Shown here: positions 35,150 through 46,315 of the stretch, one piece after another
How positions within the stretch are numbered: the stretch's first letter is position 1
Layout of the letters: each line of letters begins with the position of its first letter
DNA from: Tubulanus polymorphus
Lineage: Eukaryota > Nemertea > Palaeonemertea > Tubulaniformes > Tubulanidae
Direction: 5' to 3'
NCBI RefSeq assembly: GCF_964204645.1
Contig: NC_134027.1
Span: forward strand, 20,572,485-20,636,484
DNA: 64,000 nucleotides
Made by a program: the position numbers and the translations under genes
Notes under the pieces: model-generated
Database searches by the model: none
What the model was told of the DNA's origin: nothing
The model's input: the letters and a program-made list of their open reading frames with translations, nothing else

Positions 35150-36531
35150 TTTTCGTTCGTTCTTAAGTTTCAATCATGGTTTCGTGGTTTTGCGTTTAAC
35201 GCTTTCAGTGCTGGAAATAATTAGAACATTTTTAAAGATTCCACACCGGTTTGCAGAGTTTACTGGCATTCCGCTTTAGTGCGTCTACACCACGGCGCGG
35301 TGTATCGTTGATAGTTACTTATATCAAAATATATTTGACAGTTGCAGCCATCTTTCAATAGTTAGAGTTAAAAACTATTCACGAGTTCGATACACCGCAA
35401 TGCGGTGTACTAACAAAGGCCATCGCCGATTAAAACACGGCACCGTAGCGTAGCCACACCGAAGAGGTTAAGAGTCCAACGTTTAACGATCATTCAACGC
35501 AAACGTTTTGGTTTCTGCAGGCAACGAAAACTTAATTTTCATTTTCAAAGTATTTTCCGCGTTAAGCGGATCGATTTGATAAGCTCCACTTTCCAATCAC
35601 CTCTGGGAAGATCGAAAAATGTAGGGCTTGGTCGTTCAAAACTTGCAGTAATCGCATGTACATTGTAGAAAGCCTCGCAACCACGACTGTGCTAGCTACG
35701 TACATTGACTTGTGAAAAGTGTGCTTACAATCCTCGCACTTAATTTTCGTGTTAACGATGTGTAATCTTTTTTTAATCAATTAGATTTGTTAATATTTTT
35801 TACAAAAAAGAAAATATTCCCGTTTCATTCTGTGGAAAAATTTCACTGTCAATTCGTTTGCGCACACCAGATAACTATAGCATCAGTTGAGAGACCAGAG
35901 GATCCTCTACAATAGAGCGGGAGCTGGCTCAGATTCAAATGAAGCAAGGAATACCTGAACCTTCATTTGATTTATGGGCCAGATTCACGTTAGCTTTCTA
36001 TCTATGCGGTAAACACCCAATTCCAAAGCCCTCGGTCCTTATCTGACTGTTGGGTTAGCACATTGGACTGAACTAATCTCTTCGCAATTCTTGGTTCATA
36101 CTCCAACGGAACCGGGTTGTTCTCGTGCTCACGAAAACTAGGCCCATATATCCCCGAGTAGGATCGAAGACGTACTTGAGCGTTCGAAATGTACGAATTA
36201 TACGATTTGGGCAGGGTGTTGGAGATATTTTGTACTAGTCATGGGATGGGGCTTCAAGATATATGTAGTATATACTATTCCGATGGGGTGTGGGGCATTT
36301 TAGGCTTTTTCGGCATAAAACTCGACTCCGAACAATGTTCTGGAGTAACAAGAGCAATGAAACGAGCAGTTGTCACTAACTTGCCTTTTTCGATTTTCCT
36401 AAAGAATCGACGATTGACACTGTACATATATCTGCTTTCCTTTTCGAATGCCGCGTTTGTTAATTACTGTCAATCAGTAACCGAGAAGAAAATCCAGTCT
36501 TTGGAAGAGTATAGCGAAAATGGCTATTGTA

Positions 36532-36712
36532 CAGTCAACTGCCGATAAACCGCCCACATCGGTGCAGAATGATTTTGGCGGTATCGAAAGTATGGCGGTA
36601 TAGCGGGGGTGTTTTACTATGTACATGTATTTGTATTGAGATGTACATTTGGAAAACCTGGCGGTAGGCGGGGTGGGGGTAAATGGGAGGGCGGTATATC
36701 GGCGGTTCACTG
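36532..36712. repeat. 181 bp MITE with CAGT...ACTG ends and TA target duplication
   Basis: It starts CAGTCAACTGCCGATAAACC and ends GGCGGTATATCGGCGGTTCACTG, with TA on both sides (36530-36531 and 36713-36714). CAGT ends, GGCGGTAT internal repeats and TA duplication fit the pogo/Tigger branch of Tc1-mariner. A relative is at 58733. Confidence 0.7.
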
Positions 36713-36809
36713 TATATCATTTGTCATCACAGTTTAAATTAGTTCAATCTCGAAACGTTGATGGTGGACTTTTTGATTCCACAATCTAAACATCATAAGA
36801 CTTTATTCG

Positions 36810-37770
36810 TTTTCATTAAACTTTTATTCAACCAATAGGCCCCATGTATATATAGATATATTATTTTATTTTCAGTAGCGATTAAAGCGCAGATAACAGT
36901 AATACGTTGAAAGCATATGTTTTAAAGATGCACTAGGGTCCTTATGACAGCACCAATCTATGAATCTATTTTCATTTATTCAAAAGTAGATTTTTTTATA
37001 ATTTCATAAATACAAGAAAAACATTAAGTGCATACGATGTTGTAGTTAATAAGATTATTTTTGTCATTTTGACTCACGGTATTCGGTTACTTTGACCAAA
37101 AATTCAATTGCTAAGTCTATATACATTGTACATGTACACGCAATGAGAGTAAGATGGTATATATATTGTAGTTGAATTTTCACATTAATTCACATCGTCA
37201 TTATTTTTCACCTTTTTTACCCTATCGAAACCTGGATTTTGATTCATTTTTCACATTACAATTCTCAAAACATTAACTACGTGTACTACGTCGAGCCAGA
37301 AGTAACAGCTCGAAAACAGCTCGGCAAATCAATACATAACCATGTTCAATTTGCAGAAGCGATTGAAATGCAGATAATAGAGATTGCATGTACATATATA
37401 ATTCAAAGCAAACCTTAGGTTCATAAGGGTTCTTATTGCAGCTTACACCAATCCATAAATGAATTTCATTTATCGAACAGTAAATATCGCATTTCGTTTT
37501 TTTTGCCTTTCATTTTACAAGTGCAGGGAAATATTGCGTAGGATTGTTGAGCATGTAGTTAATATTATCTTTTCATCGTGATACGATCACACTCCATCAT
37601 GAAGACAAAATTCCAAGTGACATGACTGTCACACAGGTGAGATTGGTGTATACATGTTATATAGAATTTCCACATTTAATCACATTTTTGCAACATTTTT
37701 CTCCTATAAAAAACCTGGATTTCTTCACACTTAAATTATCAAAATATCTTTATTTTGAACATAACACAAG
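36810..37770. repeat. Diverged ~480 bp tandem duplication
   Basis: Matching landmarks recur about 481 bp apart: CAGTAGCGATTAAAGCGCAG (36873) and CAGAAGCGATTGAAATGCAG (37354); TTCACATTAATTCACAT and TTCCACATTTAATCACAT; AAACCTGGATTTTGA and AAACCTGGATTTCTTC. On the - strand it lies 0.75-1.7 kb downstream of the DEAH-RBR stop. Confidence 0.6.
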
Positions 37771-38526
37771 AGTATTGCGGGAAACAGCTGGGAACCGTTG
37801 ATTACGATCTAACAAAGACAAAACAATGCATAGTTCCCGAGATGATAGAAGCAAAGGCATCACGGTCAAGGCCTAGAATTGACTGAAGTTTCAAACGATA
37901 TGCCTGAATGGCGAATAGCACACAGGGTACACATGTACATGAATACAACATGTACGTGCCTTCAGAGGTAAAACCGAAAAAACATTTCGCAGGAAAGCGA
38001 TTCGAAATGTCCTGCAAATACAGTTTCGTAACATTTTTGTAGATTTCTGAGTTTTTTGCTGTTTTTAAAAACATGTTATTTCAACTTTCACACCTGATCT
38101 CACTCACTGGTGCCTACGGTAAACCCCTACCGACAGCGACAAATTGTCCAAGATAATTTAACATTGCAAACCAATTCAAAGCCGTTATAAACTAAAGCCA
38201 TCCTTATTAATGGCACTGTTCGTTAACAACAGCATAGTTTACCAAGGATTTGCCAAATTTCATTCAAATTCAGTGGAAATATCATTGTTTATGCATCAAA
38301 TAAAAAATTCGTTGCAACGCCATGTTTCTGATTGTTCCGCGGGTAACAGTGACATTATAAAACTTTTGCGGAATTTTTTTTATCCAGTCTTCCGCGTCTG
38401 GAGCTTCCGGTACCAACAACGGCGGTTCTAAGCAGCCTGCACCATCGCAATGGTAATTTCGTTATAACATAGTGAAAGTGCAAATCCCAGCAACCACGTG
38501 TCGTGTTAAAAATAATGTCAAATATC

Positions 38527-41500
38527 TCAGATCGGTGGCATCGGCCTTCGCCCGCACGTTCTCTGATGTAGGTAAAACTCATCTGCACCGGCAGAAACTG
38601 CGAGACAAAGCCAGCAGAAATGCGCTTTACAATTTCTACAAGTCATATGATTACAACCGTCATTCTTTTCGATAACGATGCCGCATTTCGGGCAGATTTT
38701 TCTATTTTTAGAATCGCCGAGCATCCACTGCTCCACGCCATCGGCTCTAGCCGACTTGTACTGGCCGCACGTCAGACCCGCGTGGTACTGCTCGTTACAG
38801 GTAGTACAGATATCCCGATTGCATAGTGGACACGTGAACTTTTCGCCGTCGTCGCTTAAACGGTAGATCATTCTACAATTCGGCGTGAGGCAATAGTGGA
38901 ATTTGGCAGCGTTTTTCGAAACGAAAGACGAAATGGCGGCTTCGAGCAGTTTCCTGAAGGGCCCGCTATCCGGTTGTATGAAGGTGTGGATGTCCTTCAA
39001 ACACCAGTTTTGTTCCGGACAATTTTCAGCAGCGCAGGCGATTGGGAAATCTTTCGAGTTGGTGGCGTGATCGATTTGTCCGCGCGCGCACTCTTTACAA
39101 TACAGATGGCCGCACAACTGCAGACGATACATCGAATCTTTCGGGTCGATCGGCACAAAACAAACGCAACATTCGATTTCAACCACCTCTTCCATCACTT
39201 CATCACTCATCGATCTCGCTAAGTCATGGAGCGCGGCTTCGACTTTCCGCTGTCCTTCCGACGAACCGTGGATTTTCAGCACTTTACGACGTAAATCGAC
39301 GTGTATGGCATTCACTTCGCACGCGGTTCTCAATGCGTCGAACGTTTTGCCGTATGTTTTAATCAATGCTCTCAGGAACCCCGCCGGTCTCGTTGGCCCA
39401 GCTACGGGCACAACGAGCTCGTTTTTTCCAACAATCCCATCGAGGTATTTGTTGATTGCAACCTTGGCCGAAGTTCTCGATTTTTCTGTGCCAAAGATAT
39501 TCAGCGTATTTGTACGCTTGTCGACCTCGATGAACGAAATCGTATCTTTTTCGATAGTTTTCAGCTTTTGTCTGCCCTCTTGACTGATGAGGTGCTTGAA
39601 ACAGTCGTAGTCCGTACACCGTATAGGGTCACCTTCTATAAGCCTTTGCATGTCGCAAAGACACTTAGCGAAACGCTTGCTATCATTCGCTGTCATAGTA
39701 ATGTCAATTCGGTAGCTACCGCCCTTTCCCGTAGGATTTTTTACGATTTTAAGGTCCGGCGACGGTTGACAAATTTCTTCAATCTTGCGGTCGATGTCGT
39801 ACGCAAGGGCGCCGTGAACGCCGGCGTGCAGGAATAGACTGGCGAATAGCCGGGCTTCGACTTTCAACGGAGCGGAGCCGTATGTGCTCGGAAATCTGAG
39901 GTCACCGCGTACACTACGGATGAAGCTTTCGCCAACGGCCGGATTTCGAAAATAAACGCTCGCCTTCTGCACGAAGTTTTTCTCAGTCGGATCTCTGATT
40001 TCGATTCTGTATTCGTTTTCGGGCAGGGTACCGTCAAACATTAACCGATCGACGATAAAGTCTTTTAATAGCCTTACCTCGTCTGGGTTGGCATAAGCCG
40101 GCTGTCTCGGTATTGTTAGTCGGTCTATGTTTATCGGCATGTGGCTTTGGTCGTTCAACTTGTCAGTCAACGCTTTCTTCAGATTCGCCTCGTCTACGTA
40201 AGCGGGTAGCCCAGTCATGTACAATTCTGATATCGGTTTATGCGGTTCTCGTTTATTTTTGCTAGGTTTGATGTTTATAATTGTCGTATTATCGACTAAC
40301 ACGTGCTTTAACGCATACGCCGCCATGGTGAAGTCGGCATCATCGCGAAACTTGATAAATCCAAAATTTTTTGCCGGTCGTCGCGTATACTCGATACACA
40401 CTTCAAAATTCTGGCCGCTGTTGTTTGCGGTCTGCCGCGGAATATCCGGTAAAGCCTTGATTTCGCTCGCCTCAGCCCTGGCTTGGACCGCCAGCATTGC
40501 CTGTTCTTTCGTCTCGTAGGTTATAGTTCCCCACACCGAACTGACGCGCCGTGGTTTAGCTTGGAAACGCGCGTGACGCTTGACCACACCGAACACGCGG
40601 AAGATATCCAATACCTCGTCATCGGAGAAGTCAGGTGGAATATTTTCGATACGGACCGTTTTGTACTCCCCGGGCATCAGTACTTCCGCTATGCCGGCGC
40701 CCGTCCCTAGAACCACCCGCACGCTTTTCGTTCTTTCCGAAATCGGTAGAATCCGTTGCTCCGAGCGTAAATCCTCACGAAACGGCTCGAGATATCGCGC
40801 AATCGTATCCCTAACGTTATTCGAATATTGCGCTTTGGCGTACACGTCGATTTCACCACGATCGAATTTCACGTCGAAATATACCAGCGTGTCTTCGCAC
40901 TTTCTGGAGATTTCGGTTTCCAGCTCTTTAGCGTGTACGAACTTCACGCCGGTCAATTTCTTCATTAAAGTAGCGCCAAAATCCGCCAAAGTGACGGGTT
41001 CATAAACGTAACGCTCCGCTTTCGTCATCGTATCCGCCGGGATGGAACCGTCCGCGCACGCCATCCGTACGAGAGAATCGTTTACCGGCGTCACGTTCAG
41101 TATGAAACTGTCGCTCGTTTTCAGCACGCTTTCGAATACGAGCCATTTCGGCGTCTCTCCCAGGTAGTTCAGCGCGGACGAAGGGTGCAGTTTGACTTGT
41201 TGTCCGCTTTTCACTGAAGTATAGCCGATCCTCGCGTGTCCGGCGTATATGCACAGATTCGAACTGAACGTGTCGAAAAGTATGGGCAAAATTAGCCTTT
41301 CTGAATCTTCTTCGCTTCGAAAATGACTCGGCAACTTTATACCGAGCTCCTTATCGAGTTGCTTGCTCAGTTCTTTTTCCGTATCCCTTGTCATTCTCAT
41401 AGCTTTCGCGTTTATGCTGTTTTCCACGCACCAGCGATTTTTCTCGCGCTCTGCGACTAACGCCCATTGGCGATAGACTTTCAGCATGGTTAGCTGGTCT

Positions 41501-43656
41501 CCGGCCGACTCGCAGAACGGTATCTTACACAGATCGGCCTGTTTCTTTTGTTCGTCGGAACCCAGCCGGAAGAAGACGCTACCGACAATCGTCGACGAAG
41601 CCGCCAACACGAGTCCTTCTAAACCGACACCTGCGTCTACGCTATCGAGCAGTAATTTACCGAGTCGTGGATCCAGCGGTAGTTTGGCAATTTTCGCTCC
41701 CAATTGGGTCAATTTTCCCTCCGCATCGACCGCTTTGATTTCCACGAGATCCCTGAGGGCGCTGTCAATCGCCTCGGCAGGCGGGGCTTCGACGAAGTCG
41801 AATTTACGTAGATTCTTCACGTTCACCGTCAACAAAAGCAACTGCAACAACGCCTGCCCGAGATGCATGCGCAGAATTTCCGGCTTACTCGAATCGTCCA
41901 TCTCGTTATACTCTTGTTCGCTGTACAACCGAAAACATTTGCCCGCTTCCATTCTGCCTGCTCGCCCCTTTCTCTGGTTCGCCGAACTCTTGCTCACCCT
42001 CGTCACCACCAACGAGCTGATATTTCTTATGGCGTCGAATTTTTTCTCTTTAACCATTCCCGTATCGAGTACGAACTTGATCCCTTCGATCGTGATCGAC
42101 GTTTCAGCGCAGTTCGTCGCAAAGACGATCTTGCGCTTCCCGACGGGAGCCAAGTCGAACACGCGCTTTTGTTCGTCTGCTTGTAATCTACCGTGAAGTT
42201 GCAAACACAGCGTATCGTCTGCCGTATTCGTCCGCTGGAACATCGTCATCGCGCGTTCGGTTTCTGCCGGCGATGTCAAGAACACTAAAATATCGCCTTT
42301 TCCTTCGGATTTATGAATTTGCTCGGCTTTTCGAACCGCCTTCTCGACGTAGTCGTTCAATCCTCTTCTCGCATCGTCAGTAACTTCGTCTTCGTTTACA
42401 TCTTTCCACGCGATATCGACAGGAAATGTACGGCCCGACACCGTCAACAGCGGACAACCACCGAAGTAAGCGCGGAACAGGTCGGTGTTCATCGTCGCCG
42501 AAGTTATGACGACTCTTAACTCCGGTCGCTTCGGCAAAATTCCCTTGATCATGCCGATCAGTAGATCGGTATGAATACTGCGTTCGTGAGCCTCGTCGAT
42601 AATGATACACGAATACTCCGTCAACATCGGATCTTCGATGCACTCCTTCAACAAAATGTAATCGGTCAGATACACGATCTTGGTCGCGGGGCTCGTTCGC
42701 TTTTGCATGCCCACCCGATAACCGACCGTATCGCCGACGGACGTGCCCAATTCTGTGGCGACGTGTTCGGCTAAACTAACCGCTGCTACTTTCCTCGGTT
42801 GCGTGCAAACTACCCGCAGTCCTTTATCGCAAAAACCTCTCTGATACAAATACTTGGCCAGCTGCGAACTTTTACCAGACCCGGTTTCGCCGAGAATCAC
42901 CGATACTTGTTCATCTACGACCATTTTTACAATATCGGTGCGATGCGCGTAAATCGGAAGCCGATTGGTTAGATTGATGCATTCCCGAGCGAGCTCTGTC
43001 AAAAACGCACCTCTTCTAGCCAGATCGCTTGTGGCGATTATTTCGGACGTAAGTTCCTCGAGATATGTCTGGAATTCAGCCCTCTGGCGTTCCAATTCTT
43101 TGTGTTTGGATTTGACGACGTCGAATTCATCAATTAACGACTGAAACTCGGCTAACGGCACGTTTTTCATGCGATTCGAAATTCTATTCAATTTCTTTTG
43201 CATCTCATGGATGCGTATTTCGTGCTGCTTTAAAACCGGTTTGCTTCTCTCGCTTATGCTTTTAATCAGTTTTTCAACGCTCGTACGGGCTTCGGCGCTC
43301 TTCAAGTCATCGTGTATCGAAAAGTTGATTTCGTTGGCTATTTCACTTCGGCGTTCGTTCAGATTATTCACGGCTCGCAGGCATTGTTCTCGATCGCAGA
43401 ATTGCAGTATGGCGGTCACTCGGTGTTTTTCGATTTCGGGTTCCTTGGCGATTTTAAAATCGACGTCGTGGCCCAATAACATCAGCAGGTAACGATCGAG
43501 ATGTCTTGCAGATGACAAACCTTGATGTATGGAACATGACATATATACTGGGACCTCCTCTCTTTTCATTCTCAGCGGGACCTCTTCCCGTTTCATTCTC
43601 AGAACCTCTTCTTGTTTCATCCTCACCTCAGAATCATAAAACTCGTTCCTCTTCAT
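38527..43656 (-). CDS. DEAH-box RNA helicase fused to RRM and RING-IBR-RING ubiquitin ligase
   Basis: A single open exon of 1,709 residues. Helicase core: GETGSGKS (residues 256-263), DEAH (354-357), SAT (386-388), TNCAETSITI (about 514), QRKGRAGR (561-568). Helicase-associated and OB-fold regions follow to about 870. An RRM-like domain starts at VRIENIPPDF (about 1001). The C-terminus from about 1491 is a RING1-IBR-RING2 set: CCVCF...CGHLYCKEC, CLTPNC...CPLCNRDICTTC, then CPKCGIVIEKNDGCNHMTC, where Cys1668 is the expected thioester cysteine. RBR ligases pass ubiquitin through that cysteine. The same order is known in plant DEAH11/DEAH12 proteins. The first 35 residues contain three RMKxEEV repeats; Met39 is an alternative start. 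With no introns among multi-exon neighbours it may be a retrocopy. Substrate and role unknown; RNA-linked ubiquitination is inference. Confidence 0.92.
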   Translation of the reverse strand: MKRNEFYDSEVRMKQEEVLRMKREEVPLRMKREEVPVYMSCSIHQGLSSARHLDRYLLMLLGHDVDFKIAKEPEIEKHRVTAILQFCDREQCLRAVNNLNERRSEIANEINFSIHDDLKSAEARTSVEKLIKSISERSKPVLKQHEIRIHEMQKKLNRISNRMKNVPLAEFQSLIDEFDVVKSKHKELERQRAEFQTYLEELTSEIIATSDLARRGAFLTELARECINLTNRLPIYAHRTDIVKMVVDEQVSVILGETGSGKSSQLAKYLYQRGFCDKGLRVVCTQPRKVAAVSLAEHVATELGTSVGDTVGYRVGMQKRTSPATKIVYLTDYILLKECIEDPMLTEYSCIIIDEAHERSIHTDLLIGMIKGILPKRPELRVVITSATMNTDLFRAYFGGCPLLTVSGRTFPVDIAWKDVNEDEVTDDARRGLNDYVEKAVRKAEQIHKSEGKGDILVFLTSPAETERAMTMFQRTNTADDTLCLQLHGRLQADEQKRVFDLAPVGKRKIVFATNCAETSITIEGIKFVLDTGMVKEKKFDAIRNISSLVVTRVSKSSANQRKGRAGRMEAGKCFRLYSEQEYNEMDDSSKPEILRMHLGQALLQLLLLTVNVKNLRKFDFVEAPPAEAIDSALRDLVEIKAVDAEGKLTQLGAKIAKLPLDPRLGKLLLDSVDAGVGLEGLVLAASSTIVGSVFFRLGSDEQKKQADLCKIPFCESAGDQLTMLKVYRQWALVAEREKNRWCVENSINAKAMRMTRDTEKELSKQLDKELGIKLPSHFRSEEDSERLILPILFDTFSSNLCIYAGHARIGYTSVKSGQQVKLHPSSALNYLGETPKWLVFESVLKTSDSFILNVTPVNDSLVRMACADGSIPADTMTKAERYVYEPVTLADFGATLMKKLTGVKFVHAKELETEISRKCEDTLVYFDVKFDRGEIDVYAKAQYSNNVRDTIARYLEPFREDLRSEQRILPISERTKSVRVVLGTGAGIAEVLMPGEYKTVRIENIPPDFSDDEVLDIFRVFGVVKRHARFQAKPRRVSSVWGTITYETKEQAMLAVQARAEASEIKALPDIPRQTANNSGQNFEVCIEYTRRPAKNFGFIKFRDDADFTMAAYALKHVLVDNTTIINIKPSKNKREPHKPISELYMTGLPAYVDEANLKKALTDKLNDQSHMPINIDRLTIPRQPAYANPDEVRLLKDFIVDRLMFDGTLPENEYRIEIRDPTEKNFVQKASVYFRNPAVGESFIRSVRGDLRFPSTYGSAPLKVEARLFASLFLHAGVHGALAYDIDRKIEEICQPSPDLKIVKNPTGKGGSYRIDITMTANDSKRFAKCLCDMQRLIEGDPIRCTDYDCFKHLISQEGRQKLKTIEKDTISFIEVDKRTNTLNIFGTEKSRTSAKVAINKYLDGIVGKNELVVPVAGPTRPAGFLRALIKTYGKTFDALRTACEVNAIHVDLRRKVLKIHGSSEGQRKVEAALHDLARSMSDEVMEEVVEIECCVCFVPIDPKDSMYRLQLCGHLYCKECARGQIDHATNSKDFPIACAAENCPEQNWCLKDIHTFIQPDSGPFRKLLEAAISSFVSKNAAKFHYCLTPNCRMIYRLSDDGEKFTCPLCNRDICTTCNEQYHAGLTCGQYKSARADGVEQWMLGDSKNRKICPKCGIVIEKNDGCNHMTCRNCKAHFCWLCLAVSAGADEFYLHQRTCGRRPMPPI
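43545..43632 (-). repeat. Three ~27-30 bp coding repeats at the DEAH-RBR N-terminus
   Basis: Units encoding RMKQEEVL, RMKREEVPL and RMKREEVPV follow each other near the first codons. On the + strand the shared block is CCTCTTCCCGTTTCATTCTC with small changes. Confidence 0.65.
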
Positions 43657-44041
43657 TGTTCTGTATTGTACAAATTCTTATCGCGTCAAATCATTTCTGA
43701 AAGATAAAAGAAAAGTTCAAAAATAAGTTATTTCACACTGTTCATTTTTTGTCAATAATTTACGTCAATGTGGTATTCCTAACGTAAACATTCCAGGTTC
43801 ATGTAATAATCACATTTTACAAATTCCCAGAGATTTCCCTATTCCCCCAGTGGATCTCCAGATGACTGGGAAGACTTCATCTTCCAACTGGTACAATCAT
43901 TCATTTTTCATAAATCACATACATGTATTGATAAAGAAACACGAACGTGGTTAATCCTAGGTTTTTGCCTGAGGCCATAAAATGATACCTTTCCTCCCAT
44001 ACAAACTTCCTGGCCATGACTAGGGCGGGAGGTATTTATAG

Positions 44042-44152
44042 ATGTAGAGAGAATCCCACAATATTAACGAAAAAGTCCGAAAATGTAACTTCGAGATAGT
44101 AGTTTATTTCAACGTTTCGACTGTATCCTAATAGTCATCTTCAGGAATGATG
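44042..44152. repeat. Half copy of the 59.8 kb palindromic MITE
   Basis: AGATGTAGAGAGAATCCCAC through CGAAAAAGTCCGAAAATG and TTTATTTCAACGTTTCGACT to AGTCATCTTCAGG matches one arm of the element at 59759-59978. The other arm is absent. Confidence 0.7.
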
Positions 44153-44928
44153 AGATACTACGAAAATTATGAGATATATATATACAATCCAGAGACAAAG
44201 AGACTAATTCAAGAAATCAGAGATGATACAAACTAAAGGAAAAGAAATTTATAGATTTTCATAGATAAAATGGTCTTCAGCACGAGCATTTTCCTGATTG
44301 CTATCAATTCGGTCGCGTCTAAATGAACAGCCAGCGTGCTGGGCAGATTTTAAGCCAAATAATCCATACACTCACGCAACCAACGACTTTGAGAAGCTGG
44401 TTGAAAAAATAAGACTCTACACTGCGGTTGTATAAGAAAATTGTTGTTGAAGAAAATTTACAATCAGACGATGTGTTTGTTATTTGATTGCGGGCAGGCA
44501 CATTTTTTTTGTTTTGATAAAAAGATACTTACACTTCAGAGCCTAAGGTGGGAGGTCGCAGTTTATTTATACCTATATATTTTGCCGGTTGATTTTCGGA
44601 CGTGTACGGGATTTGAAAGGGATGAGAAACAAGGTATCATTTTTGGGCCTAATGTCAAATCCTTCGATTATCTGCTAGATTTTTCTGAACCAATAGAGAA
44701 ATAAGGATTATTGCATGGGTGGACGATCATTGATAAGTGATCAGCTGCGTGACATTTGACATGATTTGAGACAATGAAATCAAATGTCAAAAGAAAATTT
44801 CAATTTTAAGACGGATATTTCCTGTTTTTTGGTATCCTACAAAATAGTTTTGGCACCAGCCTCATATTCAGTAGAATTTTTACCTGTGCAAGATCAGTAT
44901 ATCCGATAAGATTATATGAAGGATAAAC

Positions 44929-46315
44929 CTAGGGGTCCAGGGACACCATGCCCACTTGGGAAGTGCTTTCAAATGCTCAACAATCTAACAATATCAATAT
45001 TCAACGCCCCCTGGTGACCATATACAAAAACAAATGACCTTGAAACTCACCACAATCGTAGAACGTGTCATGAGCTACAACTTTGCAATTGATCATGGTA
45101 ACAAAATATGCCTAGGTACCAATAGGCGTCATTATCTAGATGTTGATTTGTCAAATCAATTTTACAAAGTAAATTCTGCGCATTTATCTACTTGATTTAT
45201 CAAATCGATTCGGCTAATCAATGCATTATTTAAATGATTACTCAAATCGATTTGATATATCAAGCAAATTGCTATGGGAGCGATTTGCTTGATTTGTCAA
45301 ACTGATTTGATTAGATTTACATGGAGAGTAAAGATGGCGGAAAAGAATCAGCAAGTCTCCCAGCACTGGTTACTAATCCGCGCGTTTATCTAACTGCAAA
45401 TCGATTTATCAAATCAGCAAGACAGGTGGATTTGCAAATCCAAAGCGATTTGCTTAGATAAAAACGCCTATTGTTTTAAGGGAATACAAAGTTATTCTAC
45501 CATATAGAATAATGACCTTGAAACTCACCACAATCATGGACCATGTTATGAGCTACAACTTTGCATTTGATTGTGGTAACAAAATATGCATACGTATGTA
45601 CGAATATAATATAGAAATACTAACTTATTATATTATTCAATGCCCCCTGGTGGCCATATACAAAAACCAATGACCCTGAAACTCACCGCAATCATAGAAC
45701 ATTGTATGTGATACAACTTTCTAATTGACTGTGGTAACAAAATATGCTTAGTTATCAATATAATGTGGAAAAACCTTTTTCCACCTACGAATGAGTACTG
45801 ACGACACCAAGATGGCCGCCGATCGCGTGATACATGGCTGATCAAAAATACCTGTCTCGGGTATTAAACATCCCTTTCTATAGAATACCCATCACAAATT
45901 GCAATGACAAATGGCAAACCAGTAGAAAGGTACTGGTATTGACATTTTTGGTAAATTTTTCGTATGCTGATGGGCCCTTTAAGAGATTAAAATATATACA
46001 AAAGATCAAGGTAATTGATCAAAGCGTCTTCAGAATTTCCCTCAAAAACGTATAAAAAGTGCTGATTTGGCGAACAACAATGGCTACCAGTCGGTCATCT
46101 TGAATCTGACCGGGCCAGTTTTTGGGTTGAAGATGTGTCTAGGGCAGATTCATGTATAAACCAAATATCAAGACATTACCGTACATTGAAGCCTCTTCAA
46201 AACTTCCCAAATTAACTCAAACTAGATTCCGTCTACTGACGGACGAACGGATGGGTGGACGACGGAAAAGTGAACGCAATAGCCTGCTGGGAGTAAAGTC
46301 CCAAGTGGGCTAAAA
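44929..46315 (+). mobile_element. Non-autonomous Helentron-like element, copy 2
   Basis: It has the same ends as copy 1 (CTAGGGGTCCAGGGACACC to GTCCCAAGTGGGCTAAAA) and the same internal order: ~150 bp units (CTCF-like cores near 45004 and, one base changed, 45640), then AAGATGGCCGCC and the GGACGACGG-type repeat. It is interrupted at about 45122-45472 by a different MITE. Confidence 0.72.
45122..45472. repeat. MITE nested in Helentron-like copy 2
   Basis: The ends AATAGGCGTCATTATCTA and TTAGATAAAAACGCCTATT are inverted repeats. The inside is rich in ATTTGATTTGTCAAATC-type blocks and holds one AAGATGGCGG. It splits the Helentron-like unit between GGTACCA and the resumed AAAGTTATTCTAC, so it is the younger insertion. 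Confidence 0.65.

Larger units (their letters stand above)
35150..38526. other. Intergenic stretch between HSF2BP and the DEAH-RBR gene (convergent)
   Basis: It holds the two convergent 3' ends, a TA-flanked MITE at 36532 and a diverged ~480 bp tandem duplication at 36810-37770. A 119-codon frame at 36189 shows no family motifs. Inverted blocks CACCGCGCCGTGG-like and CACCGCAATGCGGTG occur at 35290-35410. Confidence 0.5.

Noticed and set aside
36189-36548. 119-codon frame downstream of HSF2BP
   Set aside because: No recognisable domain, and its end runs into the MITE at 36532; likely chance.
38896-42519. Long + strand frames opposite the DEAH-RBR gene
   Set aside because: They are antisense shadows of a well-supported 1,709-residue coding frame.
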